64,000 bases of DNA from Peristeroidobacter agariperforans (GTDB lineage Bacteria; Pseudomonadota; Gammaproteobacteria; Steroidobacterales; Steroidobacteraceae): the NCBI RefSeq assembly GCF_004138335.1, contig NZ_RYFW01000004.1:124001-188000 (forward strand). The letters run 5' to 3'. A model generated the notes under the pieces. The model saw nothing but the letters and a program-made list of their open reading frames with translations. It was not told the DNA's origin and ran no database searches. Positions 57,773 through 64,000 of the stretch are shown in pieces. The translations under genes were made by a program, and so were the position numbers. The first letter of the stretch is position 1. Each line of letters starts with the position of its first letter.

Positions 57773-60700
57773 GGAGCGAACAACATTTCGAGATCGGCCG
57801 CATCCAGCTGCAGCGGTGCGGCGTTCTTTTCGGTGTAGAGCTGACTGGCCAGCTGATGTTTCTGTTCCTGCAGCCGCACGATGCGTTCCTCGACCGTGCC
57901 TTGCGCGATCAGCTTGTACACGAACACGGGCTTGTGCTGCCCGATACGATGCGCGCGATCGGTGGCCTGAGCCTCCACCGCGGGATTCCACCAGGGGTCA
58001 TAGTGAATGACGGTGTCGGCGGCCGTGAGATTCAAACCCGTGCCGCCGGCCTTCAGGCTGATGAGAAACAGCGGCACGGCGCCGCTCTGGAACTTCTCGA
58101 TCAACGGCATGCGGTCTTTGGTATCGCCGGTCAGCAACAGATACGGAATGCCCAGCTCCTGCATCTGCTCCTCGATCAGCTCCAGCATCGACGTGAACTG
58201 CGAGAACAGCAGAATGCGCCGGCCTTCCTCGATCATCTCCGGCAAAGCGTTGCTGAGCCAGTCCATCTTGGCCGAGGGCACGGCCTCTTCAGGCTGCTCG
58301 GCCGAAGCAACCAAGCGCGGATCGCAACAAGCCTGACGCAGCTTGAGCAAGGCGTCGAGCACCGTGATCTGACTGCGGGCGAGTCCGCGTTCCTCGATGG
58401 TTTCGCGGACCCGGCGGTGCGACGCGAGACGCACGCCGTCGTAGAAGTCGCGCTGCTTCTCGTCGAGCGCAATGGTTTCGATGATCTGCGTCTTGGCCGG
58501 CAGCTCGGGCGCGACGGCATCCTTCGTTCTTCGCAGCACGAAAGGAGCGATGCGGCGGCTGAGCGAGAGGGCGCGGTCGCGATCGTTGTTCTTTTCGATC
58601 GCCGTACGGTACTGGCGCTGGAAGTCGCGTTCCTCGCCCAGCATGCCGGGCTGCAGAAAATCGATGAGCGACCACAACTCGCCGAGGTGATTCTCCATGG
58701 GCGTGCCGGTGAGACACAGCCGGTGCTCCGAGTTGAGCGCGCGAGCGGCCTGAGAAACCTTGGCGCGAGGATTCTTGATCACCTGGGCTTCGTCCATCAC
58801 GACCAGATAGAACTCGTGGGCCGTCAGCACTTCGCTGTCGAGTTGCAGCAGCGGATACGCCGTGATGACGATGTCGACGTTCCGAATCGAGGGGAACAGC
58901 TCCTTGCGGCGCGCGCCGTGCAACGTCAGCTGTTTCAAGTGCGGCGCGAACTGCTGAATCTCCCGCTGCCAATTGCCGATGACGCTGACCGGCGCAACGA
59001 TCAGCGACGGTTTGGTCAGCCGGCCTTCCTCCTTCTCCAGCGCGAGATGCGCCAGCGTCTGCACCGTTTTGCCCAGGCCCATGTCGTCCGCAAGGATGCC
59101 GCCGAGATGGCAGCGTCGCAGGAACTGCAGCCAACCCAGGCCTTCTTGCTGGTACGGACGCAGCGTAGCGTTGAAGCGCGCCGGCGGTTGCAGAGGAGTG
59201 ATCGCGGAGAAGTTCTTGAGCTCGGCAACGGACTCCAGCAGCGCCGCACTCTTCGAGCGCAGGACTGGCGCTTCCGGCTCCGACGTGAGTTGCGCAAGGC
59301 GGCTCGCCTGCGATGCCGGCAGCGACAGCGATTGTTGCTTGTTGAGCGCGTCATGATCGAACAGCTCGACGAGCGTATCGGCGATGCGTCTGATCCGATC
59401 GATGGGAACAGGCAAGTAACGTTTATCTGGCAGCTGCACGAACAGCTGATCACCGATGCGATGAACGCCGGCTTCACCGGTGCCAAGCGCGCCTTGCAGA
59501 TAATCGACCAGCGCCGGCAGCAGGTTGACTTGCACGCCGTCGACGACCAGGCCGAGCTTCAAGTCGAACCATTCGCGATCGCGGCCGCTGTCCGCGTCCA
59601 CATACCACTCGCCCGCGGAGGCCAGGCGATACGGAAAATCGTCGTTGATGACCACGTCCCAGCCTTCGGCGCGCAGTTTGGCAATGCCGTCGAGCACGAA
59701 TGCCAGCCAGAAGTCGCGGCCGTGCGAGCTGTTTGCGAGCGCCGTATCGAAGCGCTGCTGGATCTTGTGCTCGGCAGCCCGGTCTCTTGGGATCTCGCGA
59801 AGCTTGTTGTCCGCGAGGATCCGGACATGCGTCATGTCATCCCGAAGGGATCGGCTGTACACGGGCAGGCCGTTGTAAACGAAGTACAACGTCGCGATGG
59901 GATCTTCGGAAAGATACAGTTGCGCGCCGACGCTCTTACGTGCGCGTCGGACCGCCTTCAGTTCGCGCAGCTTCGGCAAAGCGGCGCAGCTGCTCGCGAT
60001 CTCTTCATTCAGTTCGGCCACTTGTTCAGGGGCCACCGGCGGCGAGTTCCAGAAGCGGCGGAAGTCCTCGATGGGGCAGGGCAGCGACAGCGCTCCGATT
60101 TCTTTGCTTGCCGGATCGACGTAGGTCGCGACATCGAGATCGAAGAACGTGACGATTGCGTCGTCGCCGCGCTCCGCGACTTCACACTGCAAATATTGAT
60201 CGCCGTTTTCCAGCTGCTGCCACGACAGCTTCGCCTGTCGCAGCTTGCCTGCTTTCAGCGAAGGAGTATCCAGCGTCTGCCAGCGGGCGCGGCCCGTTGC
60301 GATCACCTGGTTCAGCACGGTCGTGCCTTCGGTGTCGCGCAGGAGCCAGGGGCCGTCGGTTCGCTGCGAAAGTAACAATTGCAGGATCTGCCGATCTTCC
60401 GAATCGACGTAGCGGGGGTAGTCGTTGCCGCGTGGCACGAAGATGCTGGAGCTGCCGCGAGAAAGTTTGGTGGAGCCGGGCGCTGTTTGCCCGACCCAGG
60501 TCGATAGCTGCAACTCGCCTGCGGATGTTGCCTGTAACAGATAGTAGAGCCGCTGTTGTAACTGCGGCCCGGCAGGCGCTGAAGTCGCGCGTTGCAGTGC
60601 TGACGTGGGGCGTTGAGGCGAGGCAACGCTCGGCGCGTTGTTCACCGCCGCGATAGAGACAGCGGCAATGTGCACGCACGGGCTCGGCTTGCCGCAGCTG

Positions 60701-60912
60701 CATTCGGCTTCCGCGATGTGCGGGTCGTTCGGCTTCGCGTGTCGAATATAAACACGCTGCCGTTGGGCCGCCGCGCTCTCATCGGCGACCACACCGGTAA
60801 CGACCAAGCCAGATTGCAGAATCCGCAGCTCGCTGACCGCTCCGCCGCGGACCAGTTGCTGTGCGGCCTGATACAGGTCGTCGCCGAGCCTTATAAAATC
60901 GGGATCGGGCAT
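57769..60912 (-). CDS. SNF2-family helicase/ATPase with SWIM zinc finger
   Basis: 1047 residues. Near the N-terminus AECSCGKPSPCVHIAAV is a SWIM zinc finger (CxC...CxH). A long middle part (about 150-560) is typical of bacterial SNF2_N-associated proteins. Helicase motifs: DDMGLGKTVQ (Walker A Lys615), VMDEAQVIKN (DEAQ box), LTGTPMENHLGELWSL, then LLFSQFTSMLELI, SLKAGGTGLNLTAADTVIHYDPWWNP and DRAHRIGQ. It uses ATP to translocate on double-stranded DNA, in repair, transcription or chromatin-like remodelling. The start MPDPDFIRLGDDLYQAAQ at 60912 fits; the reading to 60990 adds Arg-rich residues across a hairpin. Coupled to the downstream unknown gene. Confidence 0.92.
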   Translation of the reverse strand: MPDPDFIRLGDDLYQAAQQLVRGGAVSELRILQSGLVVTGVVADESAAAQRQRVYIRHAKPNDPHIAEAECSCGKPSPCVHIAAVSIAAVNNAPSVASPQRPTSALQRATSAPAGPQLQQRLYYLLQATSAGELQLSTWVGQTAPGSTKLSRGSSSIFVPRGNDYPRYVDSEDRQILQLLLSQRTDGPWLLRDTEGTTVLNQVIATGRARWQTLDTPSLKAGKLRQAKLSWQQLENGDQYLQCEVAERGDDAIVTFFDLDVATYVDPASKEIGALSLPCPIEDFRRFWNSPPVAPEQVAELNEEIASSCAALPKLRELKAVRRARKSVGAQLYLSEDPIATLYFVYNGLPVYSRSLRDDMTHVRILADNKLREIPRDRAAEHKIQQRFDTALANSSHGRDFWLAFVLDGIAKLRAEGWDVVINDDFPYRLASAGEWYVDADSGRDREWFDLKLGLVVDGVQVNLLPALVDYLQGALGTGEAGVHRIGDQLFVQLPDKRYLPVPIDRIRRIADTLVELFDHDALNKQQSLSLPASQASRLAQLTSEPEAPVLRSKSAALLESVAELKNFSAITPLQPPARFNATLRPYQQEGLGWLQFLRRCHLGGILADDMGLGKTVQTLAHLALEKEEGRLTKPSLIVAPVSVIGNWQREIQQFAPHLKQLTLHGARRKELFPSIRNVDIVITAYPLLQLDSEVLTAHEFYLVVMDEAQVIKNPRAKVSQAARALNSEHRLCLTGTPMENHLGELWSLIDFLQPGMLGEERDFQRQYRTAIEKNNDRDRALSLSRRIAPFVLRRTKDAVAPELPAKTQIIETIALDEKQRDFYDGVRLASHRRVRETIEERGLARSQITVLDALLKLRQACCDPRLVASAEQPEEAVPSAKMDWLSNALPEMIEEGRRILLFSQFTSMLELIEEQMQELGIPYLLLTGDTKDRMPLIEKFQSGAVPLFLISLKAGGTGLNLTAADTVIHYDPWWNPAVEAQATDRAHRIGQHKPVFVYKLIAQGTVEERIVRLQEQKHQLASQLYTEKNAAPLQLDAADLEMLFAP

Positions 60913-60959
60913 CCTGCCACGACCCTCATGCGAGTCGGCAAAAGGCGTGACTTTTGCCT

Positions 60960-60995
60960 CTCGCCGCCGCAAGCGGCGAGGTACATCCATGTACC
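60960..60995. terminator. Two hairpins between yebC and the SNF2 gene
   Basis: CTCGCCGC/GCGGCGAG (60960-60980) and GGTACAT/ATGTACC (60980-60995) lie 38 nt past the yebC stop, on the minus strand. They may end the yebC transcript; the U-run is poor. Confidence 0.45.
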
Positions 60996-61032
60996 CGAGG
61001 TGCCTGTCGAAATATCATCGTCAACATCGGCA

Positions 61033-61755
61033 TCAAGCCAGCGTGTGATACACCTTCTGCACGTCCTCGTCCTGTTCGAGCTTGTCGATCATTTCCAGGA
61101 CTTCGGTGGCCTGCGCTTCGGGCAGCTCGGTCGGCGTGAGACAGATGTATTCGTGCTCGGCGGACAGCGGGGTGATGCCGCGATCTTCCAGTGCTTTTTG
61201 CATCTGGCCGAACTCGGGGAAGTTGCAGCGGGCCACGATCTGCGGCTCGCCCTTTTCACCCGTGCTCTCGCCCATCTCCTCCAGGCCGTGGTCGATCAGG
61301 AACAGCTCCAGGTCGTCCTGATCGATGCCATCGGGGTTCAGACGGAACACGCCCATTTTCTTGAACTGAAAGCTGACGCTGTTCGCCGTGCCCAGGTTGC
61401 CTTCGTGCTTGGTGAAGATGCTGCGCACGTTGGCGACGGTGCGGGTCGGATTGTCGGTGGCCGTTTCCACCAGCACGGCGACGCCATGCGGGGCGTAGCC
61501 TTCGTACAGGATTTCGGTGAAGTTGGCCGCGTCCTTGCCGGAGGCGCGCTTGATCGCTGCTTCGACCTTGTCCTTGGGCATGTTGACGGCGCGTGAGTTC
61601 TGGATCACGCGGCGCAGGGCCGGGTTGGAGTGGGGGTCGGGGCCGCCGTTCTTCACGGCGATGGTGATGTCCTTGCCGATGCGGGCGAATTGCTTCGCCA
61701 TGCGGTTCCAGCGCGCGAACATCGCGTGCTTTCTGACTTCGAAAATACGGCCCAT
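61033..61755 (-). CDS. YebC/PmpR-family protein
   Basis: 240 residues from [75 protein letters not shown], unmistakably YebC. The N-terminus differs from the usual MAGHSKW form and matches the MGR-(A/I)-FE variant subgroup. YebC proteins were named as regulators and act at the ribosome to ease translation of difficult sequences such as proline stretches. It precedes the SNF2 gene; DUF1840 lies 82 nt upstream on the same strand. Confidence 0.92.
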   Translation of the reverse strand: MGRIFEVRKHAMFARWNRMAKQFARIGKDITIAVKNGGPDPHSNPALRRVIQNSRAVNMPKDKVEAAIKRASGKDAANFTEILYEGYAPHGVAVLVETATDNPTRTVANVRSIFTKHEGNLGTANSVSFQFKKMGVFRLNPDGIDQDDLELFLIDHGLEEMGESTGEKGEPQIVARCNFPEFGQMQKALEDRGITPLSAEHEYICLTPTELPEAQATEVLEMIDKLEQDEDVQKVYHTLA

Positions 61756-61836
61756 GAATGGCTCCCCGAAATTCCAAGCGGGCCAGTTTACCACCGCGCC
61801 CGTCGGGTGGCGGGCCGTGGTTGGGGGTGGGCTGCG

Positions 61837-62190
61837 TTATTTACCCTTGGCTTCCCAGACCAGCTCGGCCTTGGCGGCCGCGGCCCGTTTCAGAATGCTG
61901 AGCAACGGCACCGCGCGGGTCGCCAGGTCCACCGGCGGCTCGCGGTCCTCGTCGTCCTCGTCCTCATTCTTGGCATCTTCGTTGTCAGCCGGGCGCGCCG
62001 GGGTGACGTGCGTGCCGGCCTTGATCCGCTCGGTGGCGTGCTCCAATTGGCGCAGGGCCAGGGGCACGTCGTCCGGACCGAGCGCCCCGGGTATCCGCCC
62101 GGTGGCGCCCATCAGCTTCAGCAGCTGGACCGCGACGTCCTCGAACATGGTGATGGATTCCGTCGCGGTGGAGCGAAAGGTGACCAACAT
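61837..62190 (-). CDS. DUF1840 protein
   Basis: 117 residues starting MLVTFRSTATESITMFEDVAVQLLKLMG, the DUF1840 signature, with an acidic linker (DNEDAKNEDEDDED) and a C-terminal helix RAVPLLSILKRAAAAKAELVWEAK. Function unknown; cytoplasmic. It probably shares a transcript with the small membrane protein upstream and yebC downstream. Confidence 0.88.
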   Translation of the reverse strand: MLVTFRSTATESITMFEDVAVQLLKLMGATGRIPGALGPDDVPLALRQLEHATERIKAGTHVTPARPADNEDAKNEDEDDEDREPPVDLATRAVPLLSILKRAAAAKAELVWEAKGK

Positions 62191-62222
62191 GTGCGAGCTT
62201 GCTCCGAGTAGGAAAATATGAG

Positions 62223-62387
62223 CTAGGTGCAACCGCGAACCAGGAACAGTACGAACAAGACTGGAATCGGCACGCCCAGCAGCCACAACAGGATCCAGCC
62301 TACTTTACCCCGCTCGCGCCCGTAATTCAGCATTCGGTGCAGGCCGGGCGGCGGGCGCTTGGACATGTTTGCAGGCTCTTGAGCCAT
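62223..62387 (-). CDS. Small single-pass membrane protein
   Basis: 54 residues from MAQEPANMSKRPPPG, with a basic N-terminal part and one helix GWILLWLLGVPIPVLFVLFLVRGCT at the C-terminus. Its length and layout suit a real small gene of this kind found beside DUF1840 or HDOD genes. Function unknown. The HDOD gene ends 63 nt upstream on the same strand. Confidence 0.6.
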   Translation of the reverse strand: MAQEPANMSKRPPPGLHRMLNYGRERGKVGWILLWLLGVPIPVLFVLFLVRGCT

Positions 62388-62450
62388 GGCAGTCCCCTCA
62401 TTCACTGCGATATGCAATGAACGGCTGCCGTCACGACGCGGTTCCGGGCG

Positions 62451-63536
62451 CTATTCCTCGACCGCTTTGTTCGCCGCGCTCCAAATATCCTGGACGATCC
62501 GCCGGGTCAGGCCTTGTTCCATCAGCAAGGCCTGGGCGCCTTCTTCGGAATAAGTGCCGCGCTTGGTCAGCAGGGTCAGCGCCCCGCACAGCTCGCCGAA
62601 ATAGATGGCCTGGCCGAGCGGGCTCATGTGTCCCGGGGGCACTTTGTCCGTCTGTTCCTGCAAGGCGCGAATGGAAGGATCGGAGAGTTCCCACGTCGCC
62701 GCGATGAAGCCCGCGACGTTCGGCGCTTCCGTCTGCATGGCGCGAATGAACACTTCGGCGCGCGGCTGCAGGTCCTGGTGCTCCCGATATGTTTCCATCG
62801 TCAGTCGAAACAGCACGATGCGCGCCAAGGGGTCGAGCAGGCCGATCAGCTGCGCGATGAAAGGATCGGCATTGCCGAGCGCTCGCGCACACACTTCGGA
62901 CGCGGCGGCCGTGCGTTGGGCGTGTTCCCAGGTCACTGCGGCGAAGTTATCGAAGTGACCTTTGGGTTGCCGGAACACCGGCTGTAACAGCGCCGTCGCC
63001 AGCAAGCTGCGGAGCCCGTCGGTGCCGAGCACGACGACGGCGCGATCGAGGCTGTCGACCGGCTCGGGCGAATAGCGATACGCCGCGCTGTTGGCTCGCT
63101 GCAGAGTGCTTCCGGCGAGTGCAGGGTCTTCGAGAATGAGCCGTACCAATTCCCGGCGCGTGCTTTCATCGTCGTTCAGCGCCTGCATGAGCTTGGGCAG
63201 CAGCATCGGACGACGGGGGAAATACTCGCGCTGGTGAACTGCCGCCGCGGCGTTGTCGTTGACCCTCTCCAGGACGTTGGCGTGCTCACCCGAGATCGCA
63301 TAGTCGAAACCGGGGACGCTGAAAGCGAGCTTGTAACACTCGGCATAGGCGCTCGCGGTCGCTTCGGTTTCGAACGCCGGACCGTCGCCGCCGGGGGGGC
63401 CTGTGACGGCGCGCATATCGTCGCGAGGCGCAGTGGTGACCGAGGAACGATTCGAGGAGCTCGTCGGTCCGCGCACGCCGAACATGAATACGGCCAGCCC
63501 GACCATGACTGCGATCAGAATGATGGTGAGGGTCAC
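62451..63536 (-). CDS. HDOD-domain protein with N-terminal membrane anchor
   Basis: 361 residues. One N-terminal helix (TIILIAVMVGLAVFMFGV) anchors it. After a linker the HDOD domain spans about 110-300: RRPMLLPKLMQALNDDESTRRELVRLILEDPALAGSTLQRANSAAYR and VDSLDRAVVVLGTDGLRSLLATALLQPVF. HDOD lacks the metal residues of active HD phosphohydrolases and serves in signalling and c-di-GMP networks. Partners unknown. The first gene of a same-strand group with the small membrane protein and DUF1840. Confidence 0.9.
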   Translation of the reverse strand: MTLTIILIAVMVGLAVFMFGVRGPTSSSNRSSVTTAPRDDMRAVTGPPGGDGPAFETEATASAYAECYKLAFSVPGFDYAISGEHANVLERVNDNAAAAVHQREYFPRRPMLLPKLMQALNDDESTRRELVRLILEDPALAGSTLQRANSAAYRYSPEPVDSLDRAVVVLGTDGLRSLLATALLQPVFRQPKGHFDNFAAVTWEHAQRTAAASEVCARALGNADPFIAQLIGLLDPLARIVLFRLTMETYREHQDLQPRAEVFIRAMQTEAPNVAGFIAATWELSDPSIRALQEQTDKVPPGHMSPLGQAIYFGELCGALTLLTKRGTYSEEGAQALLMEQGLTRRIVQDIWSAANKAVEE

Positions 63537-63705
63537 GCTCGACTTTGCTCCTCTGCTTTGCGCTAGTGCTCTGGCGCTGCAAACAAATCTGGAAGCTTTG
63601 TGCCGGCGCGATCATACCTTGTCAGCGCCGTTCGTGTCGGTCCCGAGATAGCTGCTGACCCCGGCCGGCGCGCGGTGTGATCGGAGGGGTGTTAATCTTG
63701 CAGTC

Positions 63706-64000
63706 ATGCCGCTCAGCTCCGGACAACTCGACGACATCGCGCCTGGCGTGCGCCGGCTCGTGGCGCGTAATCCTGGATTCATGACGGGGCCGGGGACGAA
63801 CACGTATCTGGTCGGTCATGAGCGTTACCTGGTGATCGACCCAGGGCCGGAGGATCCGGTGCACGTCGAGCGCATCGTCAAGGAAACGGGCGGTCGTATC
63901 GACGCGGTGCTCGCGACTCACACGCATCCGGATCATTCGCCGGCCGCCAAGGCGCTCGCCGAGGCGACCGGCGCGAAGGTGATGGGCAAGTCGGCTCCGG
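63706..64000 (+). CDS. MBL-fold hydrolase (LACTB2-like), cut by window edge
   Basis: 98 residues visible from ATG 63706; the rest lies beyond the window. RLVARNPGFMTGPGTNTYLVG, DPGPEDPVHVERI and ATHTHPDHSPAAKAL (HxHxDH) are typical of LACTB2/RNase-type MBL hydrolases. It is divergent from the HDOD gene, 169 nt away. Substrate cannot be stated; relatives include endoribonucleases and thioester hydrolases. Confidence 0.88.
   Translation, partial: MPLSSGQLDDIAPGVRRLVARNPGFMTGPGTNTYLVGHERYLVIDPGPEDPVHVERIVKETGGRIDAVLATHTHPDHSPAAKALAEATGAKVMGKSAP

Noticed and set aside
57856-60375. 839-codon open frame on the plus strand
   Set aside because: Antisense to the SNF2 helicase whose motifs are complete.

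Overview
The window looks like chromosomal DNA of a high-GC gammaproteobacterium. The gene content (molybdate uptake genes, fused MFS/acyltransferase, DUF2799 and DUF1840 proteins, LldP, YebC, BlaI/M56, PHP-PpiC-HupE block) and GC-rich codon use suggest the Steroidobacterales/Nevskiales/Xanthomonadales side of the class. That placement is inference; there is no rRNA here to settle it. I see no insertion sequence, integrase, prophage or CRISPR array. One tRNA-Arg(TCG) is present.

Layout. 1-0.9 kb: two tandem small secreted paralogues. 1.0-4.2 kb: molybdate module, modBC on + facing modA on -, with modE divergent from modA and a ModE-like palindrome beyond modE. 4.3-7.4 kb: beta-propeller phytase, and an Lrp-type regulator divergent from alanine dehydrogenase. 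7.4-10.1 kb: MFS-acyltransferase fusion and a rhomboid protease, separated by a likely small RNA. 10.1-16.7 kb: small metabolic and hypothetical genes, PhoD phosphatase and a CBS-pair protein. 16.7-24.4 kb: membrane-fused spermidine-synthase-like protein, a 2OG-Fe(II) oxygenase-like protein, and a three-gene block of secreted PHP phosphoesterase, PpiC-type isomerase and HupE/UreJ protein. 24.4-30.8 kb: HEAT-like protein, secreted proteins, a large lipoprotein, an exbB without exbD, and blaI with an M56 peptidase that carries a DUF3738-like tail.

30.8-36.9 kb is the most unusual stretch. A decayed amidohydrolase pseudogene borders a secreted protein with a caspase/CHAT-like His-Cys pair. Divergent from it is a two-gene operon: a 1021-residue fusion of a DUF2235 alpha/beta-hydrolase (Tle1-like lipase fold) to a C-terminal CHAT protease, followed after 1 nt by a ComEC/Rec2-like metallo-beta-lactamase-fold protein. 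Protease plus MBL pairs are known from conflict systems, so this is the best candidate for an undescribed defence or cell-death module.

36.9-64 kb is mostly ordinary chromosome: YsnF stress proteins, feruloyl-CoA synthetase with a divergent MarR regulator and a clear operator palindrome, two SRPBCC proteins, a secreted Asp-box protein with a sorting-signal-like tail, arginase-family hydrolase, PAP2 phosphatase, L-lactate permease, ATP-grasp protein, DUF5916 outer-membrane protein, oxidoreductase, DUF899, tRNA-Arg, a transmembrane Ser/Thr kinase with a Cys-rich outer domain, a SWIM-SNF2 helicase with a coupled partner, YebC, DUF1840, an HDOD protein and a truncated MBL hydrolase at the right edge. 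No stretch longer than 300 bases lacks a gene.
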